Shown piece after piece: positions 24,837-32,884 of a stretch of DNA of 64,000 nt; within the stretch, counting starts at the first letter, position 1; every line of letters starts with the position of its first letter. This DNA comes from an uncultured Christensenella sp. (GTDB taxonomy: Bacteria; Bacillota; Clostridia; Christensenellales; Borkfalkiaceae). The stretch lies in NCBI GenBank assembly GCA_910585705.1, contig CAJUER010000001.1, forward strand, positions 54,480 through 118,479, written 5' to 3'. The position numbers were made by a program, and so were the translations under genes. The notes beneath the pieces are model-generated. The model did no database searches, was not told the origin of the DNA, and saw only the letters and a list, made by a program, of their open reading frames with translations.

Positions 24837-26556
24837 ATGCTTTGATAATTTTCTTTACCGCCGTCTGCATTTTTTCGAGCGCGGCTTCCGCGTCCTGCTT
24901 GTTGTTTGCCTTGACGGAGAAATAAATTTTCAGCTTGGGTTCCGTACCCGAAGGGCGCACGCAGATGAAACTGCCGTTTTCCAGCTCGTAATAGACGCAG
25001 TTGGTGAGGGGGGAGCCTATTTCGGAGGTTTCGCCCGTAGCTACGTCGGTTTTAGTGTTGCTCGAATAATCGCGCACGGCAGTCACGCTGTAAATATCGA
25101 ATGATTTTACGGGTGACTTTTTCAAGCCGTCCACTACGGCGTTCATATCTTTCATTGCGTTCAGACCGCTAAAAGGTATGGAAATGTTGCAGTCGAGAAC
25201 GTAACCGTAAGTGTCGTAAATTTCCTGCAATCTGTCGAAGACGGTCTTGTTCTTGCTTGTGTAATAGCAAACCATTTCCGCCGTAAGCATGGAAGCGACA
25301 ACCGCGTCCTTGTCGCGTGCGTGCGTGCCGCGCAGGTATCCGCAGCTTTCCTCGAAGCCGAACACATAAGTATGAGAGCGGTCGCGTTCCCACAGCTTTA
25401 TTTTCTCGCCTATGAATTTGAAGCCTACGGGCACTTCGAAAAGTTCCGCGCCGAACTTCTGGCAGATAGACTTAGCCATACCGGTAGTTACGAATGATTT
25501 TACAACTGCCGCGTTTGCGGGCAGAGCGTCTTCCTCGCTAAGCCTTGTGAGAATGTAATCGAGAAGAAGAATACCTACCTGATTTCCCGAAAGCGCTTCG
25601 AACTCGCCTTCCTTGTTTTTAACGGCTACGCCGAGCCTGTCGCTGTCGGGATCGGTGCCGAAAACTACCGTCGCGCCTATTTTCTGCGCCAGCGCGATAC
25701 CCATTGAAAGCGTTTCCTTGTATTCGGGATTGGGCACTTCAACGGTGGAAAAATCAGTGTCGCGGCAGGTCTGTTCCTTGACGACCGTCGCGTTTATTCC
25801 TATCTTTTTGAGAATGGTGGTAACGGGGATATAACCCGAGCCGTGAACGGGAGTGTAAACGAGCTTTAAATCCTTGCCGCACTGTTTTACGGCTTTTTTG
25901 GAAAGTGTAAGCTTTTTCAGCTCCTTATAATATTTTTTGTCGACCTTCGAAGGCACGGACTTAATGAGCTTTTTAGCCTGCTCTTCCGTAAGTCCTGGCG
26001 TCGAAAAATAATCCGTGATTTTTTGGATATAGGATACGACGACGGCGGTGTCTTCGGGGGACATCTGCGCGCCGTCTTCGCCGTAAACCTTGTAACCGTT
26101 GTATTGCTTGGGGTTGTGCGAAGCGGTCACCATAATGCCGGCAACGGTGTTTAAACATCTGACCGCAAACGAAAGCATGGGCACGGGGTGCACCTCGTCG
26201 AAGAGGTACGCCTTAATTCCGTTAGCTGCCAAAACTTCCGCCGCCGCCCGTGCGAAAACGTCGCTTTTAAGCCTTGTATCGTAGGAAATGACAACGCCGC
26301 GCTGCATATCTGCTTCGCCGCGATTTTTAATAAATTCCGCAAGTCCCTGCGTCGCGCGCTTAACAGTGTGCACGTTCATCATATTCGTGCCGTATCCGAT
26401 AATCCCGCGCATTCCCGCCGTACCGAATTCAAGCTCCGCGCCGAAACGGTATTCTATTTCTTCCTTATTGTCTTTTATGTTATCGAGCTCGCGCTTGCCT
26501 TCGCCGCTTAAACGCTCGTCTTTCAACCAGTTTTCGTAAATTGCTTTATAGTCCAT
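24835..26556 (-). CDS. pgcA: Phosphoglucomutase (alpha-PGM, PgcA-like)
   Basis: 573-residue phosphohexomutase interconverting glucose 1-phosphate and glucose 6-phosphate. N-terminal region GTAGMRGIIGYGTNMMN, active-site serine in TASHNPKQYNGYKVYG near residue 142, metal loop DPDSDRLGVAV near 302, GFEESCGYL sugar-binding segment near 407, and C-terminal phosphate loop VRPSGTEPKLKIYF. The length and these motifs fit PgcA-type enzymes rather than GlmM. GGAGG precedes the ATG by 6 bases. It is separated from the next minus-strand operon by a terminator. Confidence 0.93.
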   Translation of the reverse strand: MDYKAIYENWLKDERLSGEGKRELDNIKDNKEEIEYRFGAELEFGTAGMRGIIGYGTNMMNVHTVKRATQGLAEFIKNRGEADMQRGVVISYDTRLKSDVFARAAAEVLAANGIKAYLFDEVHPVPMLSFAVRCLNTVAGIMVTASHNPKQYNGYKVYGEDGAQMSPEDTAVVVSYIQKITDYFSTPGLTEEQAKKLIKSVPSKVDKKYYKELKKLTLSKKAVKQCGKDLKLVYTPVHGSGYIPVTTILKKIGINATVVKEQTCRDTDFSTVEVPNPEYKETLSMGIALAQKIGATVVFGTDPDSDRLGVAVKNKEGEFEALSGNQVGILLLDYILTRLSEEDALPANAAVVKSFVTTGMAKSICQKFGAELFEVPVGFKFIGEKIKLWERDRSHTYVFGFEESCGYLRGTHARDKDAVVASMLTAEMVCYYTSKNKTVFDRLQEIYDTYGYVLDCNISIPFSGLNAMKDMNAVVDGLKKSPVKSFDIYSVTAVRDYSSNTKTDVATGETSEIGSPLTNCVYYELENGSFICVRPSGTEPKLKIYFSVKANNKQDAEAALEKMQTAVKKIIKA

Positions 26557-26616
26557 TTTTTCCTCCCAGAAATGCGGTGTTTGTTTAAGTGTAGTATTTA
26601 CCTTTATATATTATAT

Positions 26617-26647
26617 AAAAAAAACTCCGCGTTGTAAAGAGCGGAGT
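26617..26647 (-). terminator. Terminator downstream of the rdgB-yfcE-membrane protein unit
   Basis: On the minus strand ACTCCGC/GCGGAGT (7-bp stem, 10-base loop) is followed by a run of T (A-run at 26617-26623 on plus). Confidence 0.75.
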
Positions 26648-26712
26648 GAAAAATTTTTTCCGAAACAGTGAAGATTTTATAATTTTTTATATTATTTCGT
26701 AAATAAAAGCGA

Positions 26713-27672
26713 TTATTCGCCCTTGAAGAACTCTTCGCGCGTTAAAGTGCGTTCCTTTCTGGGTTTTATAATGGTATCCCTGTCAAGGAAATATTTAAGT
26801 TCTTCCCTGTCGTAATAGTTTACAAGCTGGAAGCAGACGAGTATCGCGTAGCTCGAAGGCACTGTTATAAGCGCCGCCGCGCCGCAAGTGAAAATAATCG
26901 CTCCTACGTTTATCGCAAAAATTATCAGCACGATAACAACGTAGTTCGAAAGAACGTTGAACGTGTTTTTGCCTCTTCTGTCAAAGGTGTAAAGAAACGC
27001 CTTTTTTTGTCCGCATTTGCCGCGAATGAGCGCGGGAAGCCAGTCGGACGTAAACACCATTTTGAAGGAAATTGCAAGCACCGCAAGCGTAACGAAGAGG
27101 AACAGCCTTAACGGGAAATATAAAAACGACATTGCCTTGAAAATGAGGAAGTACAGCCCCGTATAACATAAAGCGTCATAAGCGTAAGTGAGGGGGACGT
27201 ACATAAGATTGTAAAGGCAGGATTCCTTTAAATTTTTTATGAGAGTAATGAGGTAAGGCGACTGTGCGTGAAAAGCCATTTTATCGTTGATAACGGCGGA
27301 CATAGCATAGTTGCCGAGTCCTGAAAAGAACTTCTGAACAAGGTACACTAAAACGACGCCCAGAATTCCCCATACGAGATTACCCTTATTGTGTGCGATA
27401 TATTCTAAAAGCGCGGTGAACGATTCCTTAATCTGTTCGGTTGCCTCGCCAAGTTCGGCAGGATGTCCTTCCACAAGGTTCTTCAAAAACGCCTTTACAC
27501 CGCTTAAAAGTCCCTGATACTGCGCCGAACCCGTCAGTCCGTTTACGAAAGGATAGGCTATTGCGGCGATAAGTCCGCCTGCGATTAAAAGCACCGCAAG
27601 ACGGTATAATAGATGCTTATATGTGACCGAAAAATTATCCACGAATACATGGAAGGAGTGTTTGAATTTCAT
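26713..27672 (-). CDS. Polytopic membrane protein of unknown function
   Basis: 319 residues. A hydrophobic span at about 23-45 is followed by an amphipathic segment (55-95), then about four more spans (98-116, 155-210, 250-290), and a basic C-terminal tail ending LTREEFFKGE. No motif recognised. A GAGGGG site lies before the ATG, 15 bases after the phosphodiesterase gene, so it is the last gene of the rdgB-yfcE unit. The layout recalls poorly characterised clostridial glycerophosphoryl/YihY-like membrane proteins, but I cannot support a name. Confidence 0.6.
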   Translation of the reverse strand: MKFKHSFHVFVDNFSVTYKHLLYRLAVLLIAGGLIAAIAYPFVNGLTGSAQYQGLLSGVKAFLKNLVEGHPAELGEATEQIKESFTALLEYIAHNKGNLVWGILGVVLVYLVQKFFSGLGNYAMSAVINDKMAFHAQSPYLITLIKNLKESCLYNLMYVPLTYAYDALCYTGLYFLIFKAMSFLYFPLRLFLFVTLAVLAISFKMVFTSDWLPALIRGKCGQKKAFLYTFDRRGKNTFNVLSNYVVIVLIIFAINVGAIIFTCGAAALITVPSSYAILVCFQLVNYYDREELKYFLDRDTIIKPRKERTLTREEFFKGE

Positions 27673-27687
27673 ATATTTCCCCTCGCG

Positions 27688-28158
27688 TCAGACTATCGGC
27701 ACTATTTTGTGCACAGCCTTTTCGCCGTTTATGATAAGATAAATGTAACTTTTTTCGGAATAACGGTTTCCCGTACCGGGATTTAAAAGAGTAATACCGT
27801 CGATAACGTCCTCGCGCGCGTCGTGGGTGTGTCCGTAAAGAGCGATTTTGCAGCCGAGCTCTTTCGCGCGTGCGGCAAGCTTTACAAGCGTTTGCTTTAC
27901 GCCGTAACGGTGCCCGTGACAGGCAAAAATTTTTACGCCCTCCACGTCGAGTACTTTTTCGCCTTCGCCCAGCTTTACGGGGTCGCAGTTGCCGTTAATG
28001 ACCACAGTCTTTCCGGGATATTTTTTGCTTATGAAATACCCGTCGGAGGAGGTGTCGCCCAAGTGCACGATAAAGTCGCTTTCCGAAAAAATCACGTCAA
28101 GCTTTTCGAACAGGCTTCTGTTGCCGTGCGTGTCGGATAAGACGGTAAGCGTTTTCAA
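27688..28158 (-). CDS. YfcE/MJ0936-type metallophosphoesterase
   Basis: 156-residue calcineurin-like phosphodiesterase: metal motifs LSDTHGN (7-13), HLGDTSSDG, INGNCD, CHGHRYG and GHTHDAR in order. Members hydrolyse phosphodiesters; the in vivo substrate is usually unknown. Its ATG overlaps the rdgB stop (ATGA), a pairing common in Firmicutes. Confidence 0.92.
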   Translation of the reverse strand: MKTLTVLSDTHGNRSLFEKLDVIFSESDFIVHLGDTSSDGYFISKKYPGKTVVINGNCDPVKLGEGEKVLDVEGVKIFACHGHRYGVKQTLVKLAARAKELGCKIALYGHTHDAREDVIDGITLLNPGTGNRYSEKSYIYLIINGEKAVHKIVPIV

Positions 28159-28724
28159 ATTTTACCCCTCAAATCGGATAAGGCGCGGTAGCGGTGGGAT
28201 ACGGAATTTTTTTCTTCCGCACTTGCCAGCCCGAAACTCTTTTTCAAATCGTCCGAGTAGAACAGGCAGTCGTATCCGAATCCGTTTTCTCCTATTTCTT
28301 CCTGTAAAATTCTGCCGTAAGTTCTGCCCTCGCCGAAGAATTTTTTGCCGTTCGGGAAGTAGAGGCACACAGCGCTTTCGAAGTAAGCCTTTCTGTCGGT
28401 TATGTTGGAAAGTCTTTTTAACAGCAGGTCGCGGTTGGCTTTGTCGCCTTCGCCCGAAAAACGAGCCGAATATATGCCGGGCGCCCCGTGAAGCGCTTCT
28501 ACGCACAGTCCCGAATCGTCCGCAAGCGCAGGCATATTGAATTTTGCGGCGATGGTTTTCGCTTTGATTTTCGCGTTTTCCTTAAACGTTTTACCCGTTT
28601 CATTGATGTCGTCGGAAAAGCCGAGCTCCTGCATGGAAACGATTTCCACACCGGTGAAAATTTCGCGTATTTCGCGTATCTTGCCTTTGTTGCCGCTTGC
28701 AACGATAATTTTATCCAATTTCAT
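28155..28724 (-). CDS. rdgB: XTP/dITP diphosphatase (RdgB/HAM1)
   Basis: 189-residue house-cleaning pyrophosphatase removing non-canonical purine NTPs. SGNKGKIREIREIF near the N-terminus, the ALADDSGLCVEALHGAPGIY block near 65, FGEGRTYGRI and the C-terminal VSHRYRALSDL are the family signatures. A TTTACA/TATAAT promoter lies 7 bases before the ATG, implying a leaderless mRNA. Translationally coupled to the phosphodiesterase gene. Confidence 0.95.
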   Translation of the reverse strand: MKLDKIIVASGNKGKIREIREIFTGVEIVSMQELGFSDDINETGKTFKENAKIKAKTIAAKFNMPALADDSGLCVEALHGAPGIYSARFSGEGDKANRDLLLKRLSNITDRKAYFESAVCLYFPNGKKFFGEGRTYGRILQEEIGENGFGYDCLFYSDDLKKSFGLASAEEKNSVSHRYRALSDLRGKI

Positions 28725-28731
28725 AATAAGT

Positions 28732-28760
28732 ATTATACATTAACGCTTTAAAAATGTAAA
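28732..28760 (-). promoter_or_regulatory. Promoter of rdgB, leaderless arrangement
   Basis: On the minus strand TTTACA (28755-28760), 17-bp spacer, TATAAT (28732-28737), 7 bases, then ATG at 28724. No ribosome binding site. The -35 box lies just after the trmL stop. Confidence 0.7.
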
Positions 28761-28764
28761 GCGG

Positions 28765-29259
28765 TTAATCCCATTTGAGGCGGTGCAATGCGCCCTCCGT
28801 TTTGAAACCCGAAAAATCAAGCTGCCTCAGCCCTTCGTAAACGGCTATCGCCACAGAGTTGGACAGGTTCAGGCTTCTCGTTTCGCCAATCATCGGTATG
28901 CGCAGACAGCTTTGCTTGTTCGCCTTTAACAGTTCTTCTGGGAGTCCTTTCGTTTCCTTGCCGAACACGAGGAAGTCGCCCTCCTTAAATTTCTCGTCGC
29001 AGTGTCTTTTAAGCGCTTTGGTTGTGAAGTAGAAAAACCGCGCGTCGGGGGTTGCGTTAAAAACTTCGCCTAAGCTGTCGTAATATATAATTTCCACTTC
29101 GTCCCAGTAATCCAGCCCCGCGCGCTTTAAATGTTTGTCGCTGACTTCGAAGCCGAGCGGACGGACGAGGTGGAGCCTGCAACCCGTCGCGCGGCAGGTT
29201 CTTACGATATTTCCCGTATTCTGCGGAATTTCGGGTTCAACAAGTACGATATTAAACAT
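28765..29259 (-). CDS. trmL: tRNA (cytidine34-2'-O)-methyltransferase
   Basis: SPOUT methyltransferase of about 164 residues acting on the wobble base of tRNA-Leu. It starts MFNIVLVEPEIPQNTGNIVR, and the C-terminal knot has FGKETKGLPEELL and IPMIGETRSLNLSNSVAIAV. A longer frame begins 13 codons upstream, but the internal ATG gives the conserved N-terminus. A TTGCAA-17-TACAAT promoter sits so close that the upstream codons would not be transcribed. Only about 3 leader bases would remain. Confidence 0.93.
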   Translation of the reverse strand: MFNIVLVEPEIPQNTGNIVRTCRATGCRLHLVRPLGFEVSDKHLKRAGLDYWDEVEIIYYDSLGEVFNATPDARFFYFTTKALKRHCDEKFKEGDFLVFGKETKGLPEELLKANKQSCLRIPMIGETRSLNLSNSVAIAVYEGLRQLDFSGFKTEGALHRLKWD

Positions 29260-29269
29260 AAGCGTATAT

Positions 29270-29298
29270 ATTGTAAAATAAAAGCGCAAATTTTGCAA
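29270..29298 (-). promoter_or_regulatory. Promoter of trmL, near-leaderless
   Basis: On the minus strand TTGCAA (29293-29298), 17-bp spacer, TACAAT (29270-29275), then 10 bases to the ATG at 29259. No Shine-Dalgarno sequence. Confidence 0.55.
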
Positions 29299-29331
29299 AC
29301 AAATAGCTTAAATCAAATTTTATTATTTTAT

Positions 29332-29388
29332 TTGACAGACACGTTCGTTTACTGATACAATATATAAGCAAAGGTTTGTGCCTTTGCT
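29332..29388 (+). promoter_or_regulatory. Promoter and 5' hairpin of the Na/Pi transporter gene
   Basis: TTGACA (29332-29337), 18-bp spacer, extended -10 TGATACAAT (TACAAT 29356-29361). The predicted start near 29368 coincides with a stem-loop AGCAAAGG/CCTTTGCT (29367-29388), so the mRNA would begin in a hairpin just before the start codon. Confidence 0.7.
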
Positions 29389-29394
29389 AAAACT

Positions 29395-31209
29395 ATGGAG
29401 AAAAATTTGTTTATGGCTTCGTCTTTGATGGCTTTAAGCTCCTCAAACGTTTTAACCGTAATAAACAATCTGCTGCTTTTGTTCGGCGGCGTCGCCGCGT
29501 TCATCGTCGGTATGAACATAATGGGCAGCAACCTTGAAAAAGCGGCGGGCAAGCCCATGCGCAGACTTATGGCGAAAGCTACGAAAAACCGTTTTCGCGG
29601 AGTCGCAACGGGCGCGGCGGTTACGGCAATCGTAACAAGCTCTTCTGCGACGACGGTAATGCTAATCGGCTTCGTCAACGTCGGACTTATGACGCTCGTT
29701 CAGGCGGTGCCCGTGATTATGGGCGCAAACATCGGCACGACGATTACGGCTTTTATTTCCGCCGTTTCCACTGCGGGAGCGGAGCTTTCCATAACCTCGC
29801 TTTTCGCCTTTCTCGCGTTCGTCGGCGTGCTTATGTCGATGATAAGCAAAAAGGACAGAATAAAGAGAATAGGCTCTATATTTCAGGGCGTTGGACTTAT
29901 ATTCATAGGCATGAACGTTATGTCTTCCTCTGTGGGCGGACTTATGACGGAAAAGATAATAGAAAACGGCGTGGCTGTGCCTAACCCCATTGCGGAGGCG
30001 GTTAAAAAACTGTTCATAGCGATAGGTCTCGGCAAAGACGTGTTAAGCTGGGAAATAATAGTTTTGTTCCTGCTCGGCGCGGTGCTTACGGGGCTTATGC
30101 AGTCTTCTGCGGCAATCACCGCAATAGTAATTTCGCTTTCCACGTCGGGGCTTATTTCTCTGCCTATGGCAATGTTCATAATTCTCGGAACCAACGTGGG
30201 AACGTGCGTAACCGCGCTTCTATCATCTATGGGAACAAGCGTAAACGCAAGAAGAACGGCGGTGGTGCACCTGCTTTTCAATATCATAGGCGGCGTAATA
30301 TTTATGATTCCGTTGTCCGTTCCTGCGGTATCGAACGGCATCGCTAAATTTTTGCAATCGTTCATAAAAGATATAAGCTGGCAGATAGCGATTTTCCATA
30401 TGGTGTTCAACGTGCTTACAACGGTTATTCTCGTTGGGTTCGTCAAATACCTCGTAAAGCTCGCCTGCGTACTCGTACCCGAGAAGAAGGGCGCGGAAGC
30501 CGACGGGGAAGTGGAAACTTTGGATAAACGTTTTCTCAAAACTCCTGCAATAGCGGTAGGACAGGTAAGAAAACAGCTTTTACTTCTGGGCGGCGAAGCG
30601 TTCGCAAACTATAAACGCTCGCTCGATATGCTTCTTACCGGCGATATGTCCGACAGGAAGCAGTTTGCCGAAACCGAGCAGAACATAAACGCAATGCATA
30701 AATATATTGTTTCGTATCTCGTACAGCTTTCGTTGCAGGAAATTTCCGAAATAGACGAAAGGAAGCTCAGCTCGTTCTACCACGTTTCTTCCGATCTCGA
30801 AAGAATAGGCGACTATGCGGAAAACATAGTGGAGTTCGCGGAAAAAGCGGTGGAGGATAAGGTTACCTTTTCCGAAAAGGCGCGCGAGGAAATCCGCGAA
30901 ATGGATTTGCATATAACGGAGCTTTACAAATACACCTGCGAAGTGTTCTCCAACAGCGATTTGAGGTGTATCCCCGACGTAGAGCGCGAAGAAGCCGAAA
31001 CGGACAGAATGAATAATGTAATGCAGCAGATGCATTTGCAGAGAATGAACGAAGGCAAATGCACTGCGGAAGCGGGTGCGCTGTTCTTACAGCTCGCCGT
31101 AAGTATGGAGCGTATAGGCGACCATATGCACAATATCGCCGAATCCGTAAGAGCATACGGACACGGCGCACAGCAGACCGAAAACAGGCAGGACGCCGCT
31201 CAGCAATAA
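29395..31209 (+). CDS. Na+/phosphate cotransporter family protein with PhoU domain
   Basis: 604 residues. Two NptA-type repeats (about 20-165 and 210-360) with GAAVTAIVTSSSATTVMLIGF, ANIGTTITAF, LMQSSAAITAIVIS and GTNVGTCVTALLSSM give about eight to ten spans. A helical PhoU-like domain follows (about 390-595). These proteins import or export phosphate with sodium. The first ATG (29395) has no ribosome binding site and itself forms the GGAG; TTG at 29407 or ATG at 29413 may be the real start, trimming 4-6 residues. A 5'-terminal hairpin precedes it. Confidence 0.92.
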   Translation: MEKNLFMASSLMALSSSNVLTVINNLLLLFGGVAAFIVGMNIMGSNLEKAAGKPMRRLMAKATKNRFRGVATGAAVTAIVTSSSATTVMLIGFVNVGLMTLVQAVPVIMGANIGTTITAFISAVSTAGAELSITSLFAFLAFVGVLMSMISKKDRIKRIGSIFQGVGLIFIGMNVMSSSVGGLMTEKIIENGVAVPNPIAEAVKKLFIAIGLGKDVLSWEIIVLFLLGAVLTGLMQSSAAITAIVISLSTSGLISLPMAMFIILGTNVGTCVTALLSSMGTSVNARRTAVVHLLFNIIGGVIFMIPLSVPAVSNGIAKFLQSFIKDISWQIAIFHMVFNVLTTVILVGFVKYLVKLACVLVPEKKGAEADGEVETLDKRFLKTPAIAVGQVRKQLLLLGGEAFANYKRSLDMLLTGDMSDRKQFAETEQNINAMHKYIVSYLVQLSLQEISEIDERKLSSFYHVSSDLERIGDYAENIVEFAEKAVEDKVTFSEKAREEIREMDLHITELYKYTCEVFSNSDLRCIPDVEREEAETDRMNNVMQQMHLQRMNEGKCTAEAGALFLQLAVSMERIGDHMHNIAESVRAYGHGAQQTENRQDAAQQ

Positions 31210-31253
31210 AAGAAAATAACGGAGGTAAACCGACTTGCGCATATAATTCCTTT

Positions 31254-31414
31254 GAACGTTGAATCTGCACGGCAAAGGGCAGACCGCCCTTATATTTTCC
31301 GTGCGCTTCGAAAGGGAATTTTTGTGCACAAACCAGCCTCAGCCGCATTTTTTCGCGGCGCATTTTTCCGCAGAAATTTCCTTGCGGAATTTTTTTATTT
31401 AAAGGAGGTTTACT
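31254..31414 (+). promoter_or_regulatory. Hairpin-rich leader of the ABC-F gene, probable attenuator
   Basis: A TATAAT at 31242-31247 (weak -35) would start RNA near 31254. The leader can fold GCACGG...CCGTGC (about 31267-31304) enclosing GGGC/GCCC, then GCCGC/GCGGC (31342-31359), then a terminator stem TTCCGC/GCGGAA (31366-31389) followed by seven T, all before the AAAGGAGG site of the ABC-F gene. An in-frame GTG ORF crosses both last hairpins. ABC-F ribosome-protection genes are often controlled by ribosome-mediated attenuation. Mechanism inferred. Confidence 0.5.
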
Positions 31415-31464
31415 TTGGTTATAAGTTTAAAAAATATTACTTTTTCATATGCGGATTCTCTTGA
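31324..31464 (+). CDS. Possible 46-codon leader ORF overlapping the ABC-F start
   Basis: GTG start at 31324 with AAAGGG 7 bases upstream. It encodes a basic, Phe/Tyr-rich peptide starting MHKPASAAFFRGAFF and runs through the terminator hairpin and 50 bases into the ABC-F gene in another frame. Ribosomes on it would melt the terminator. It could be chance; the composition is odd for a real protein. Confidence 0.3.
   Translation: MHKPASAAFFRGAFFRRNFLAEFFYLKEVYFGYKFKKYYFFICGFS
31366..31397 (+). terminator. Terminator upstream of ABC-F gene
   Basis: TTCCGC (31366-31371) pairs with GCGGAA (31384-31389) and is followed by TTTTTTT. It may end the Na/Pi transcript or act as the ABC-F attenuator. 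Confidence 0.6.
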
Positions 31465-32884
31465 ACCCGTATTCAAAAATATCAATCTTAATCTCGACTC
31501 CGAGCGCAGGTTCGCACTGGTCGGCGACAACGGTGCGGGTAAAACTACGCTTTTGAAAATCCTTTGCGGCGAGATAAAAACTGATTTTCGCTCCGTTCTG
31601 CCTTTCAACCGTTTTCCGTTCGATTTCCCCGACGGCGGTAAATCCGCTTACGAGGCGGCGCACGTCATTGCGCCGCAGACGGAGTTTTGGGAAATAATGC
31701 GAGAGGCGGATCTTCTGGGCTTGCCCGACGAAACGCTTTACCGCCCGTTCGACACGCTTTCGGGCGGCGAACAGACCAAGTTCAAGCTCGCCGTAATTTT
31801 TGCGCGCGGCGGCTTCGCGCTTCTTGACGAACCTACCGACCATCTGGATATTTACGGCAGAAAAAGGCTTGCAAAATATTTGTCGGCTAAAAAAGGATTT
31901 ATTGCCGTTTCGCACGATAAAGCCTTTTTGAACGAATGTTGCAACGCAGTGATTGCGTTGGAAGGCGGCGAGGCAAGCGTTACGCACGGCGGATTTGCCG
32001 TTTACGAAGAAGAGCGCGGAAAGAAAGCTCGCGCCGACGCCGTAAAAAAGAGCTCGCTTGAAGCGGAAAGAAAACGTCTTAAAAAATCGGCTTTACAATC
32101 TTGCAGCTGGGCGGACGCGGCGGAACGCGAAAAATTCGGCGGAAACGTAAAAGCAAAGCATGCTGCGGTCGATCGCGGCTTTCTCGGCGCGAAGGCGGCG
32201 AAAATGCAAAGGCGTGCGGCTGTGGCGGAAGCTCGGCGCGACAAAGCCGAAACCGAAATACAGCTTTTATTAAAGGGCTTCAAGGAAGATGATGAGCTGA
32301 AAATTCACTGCGAAAAATTTTTCCGCGCACGGCTTGTTTATCTTTCGGATATAACTGTACAGGTTGACGGAAAACCTCTGTTTCGCAATCTGAATTTAAC
32401 TGTGGACGAGGGCGAGCGCGTTGCCGTGACCGGCGCGAACGGAGCGGGCAAGACTACGCTTTTAAAACTTGTTACGGGCGGCTTTCAAAATTTTTGCGGT
32501 GTGCGTGACGTTTCGCCTAAACTTAAAATTTCCTATGTGCCCCAAAGCTTTTCGTTTGACGGAACGCTTTCCGATTATGCGCAGATGTATTCGCTCGACG
32601 AGGGGAAGTACAAAGCCGTTCTTAAAAAATTCGGGTTCGATTCTAAGGACTTCGATCGCCCCGTCAATTTGTTTTCCAAAGGACAAAAGAAAAAGGCGGC
32701 GCTTGCGCGTAGCCTTTCGGAAAAAGCAAATTTATATGTTTGGGACGAGCCGTTAAACTATCTCGATATGTCCGCGCGTGAGCGGCTTGAAAAAGCCGTG
32801 CTGTCATCGGGCGCAACGCTTTTATTCGTCGAGCACGACGCGGCGTTTGCGGATACGGTTGCAACGCGTAAAATACTGCTTTAA
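31415..32884 (+). CDS. ABC-F ribosome protection protein, Lsa/CplR-like
   Basis: 489 residues, two ABC ATPase domains and no membrane part. First Walker A GDNGAGKTT near 37, signature LSGGEQTKF, Walker B ALLDEPTDHLD; linker about 205-290 with the basic DRGFLGAKAAKMQRR segment typical of Lsa-type antibiotic-resistance ABC-Fs; second Walker A GANGAGKTT, signature LFSKGQKKKAALARSL, Walker B WDEPLNYLD. The linker loop reaches the ribosomal peptidyl-transferase region and displaces lincosamides, pleuromutilins or streptogramins in relatives. TTG start with GGAGG 6 bases upstream. Actual resistance is not shown. Confidence 0.85.
   Translation: MVISLKNITFSYADSLEPVFKNINLNLDSERRFALVGDNGAGKTTLLKILCGEIKTDFRSVLPFNRFPFDFPDGGKSAYEAAHVIAPQTEFWEIMREADLLGLPDETLYRPFDTLSGGEQTKFKLAVIFARGGFALLDEPTDHLDIYGRKRLAKYLSAKKGFIAVSHDKAFLNECCNAVIALEGGEASVTHGGFAVYEEERGKKARADAVKKSSLEAERKRLKKSALQSCSWADAAEREKFGGNVKAKHAAVDRGFLGAKAAKMQRRAAVAEARRDKAETEIQLLLKGFKEDDELKIHCEKFFRARLVYLSDITVQVDGKPLFRNLNLTVDEGERVAVTGANGAGKTTLLKLVTGGFQNFCGVRDVSPKLKISYVPQSFSFDGTLSDYAQMYSLDEGKYKAVLKKFGFDSKDFDRPVNLFSKGQKKKAALARSLSEKANLYVWDEPLNYLDMSARERLEKAVLSSGATLLFVEHDAAFADTVATRKILL

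Noticed and set aside
31233..31244. Three-codon TTG-CGC-ATA-TAA ORF behind GGAGG after the Na/Pi gene
   Set aside because: It overlaps the candidate -10 box TATAAT, so it would not be in the leader transcript made from that promoter; only a readthrough transcript could carry it.
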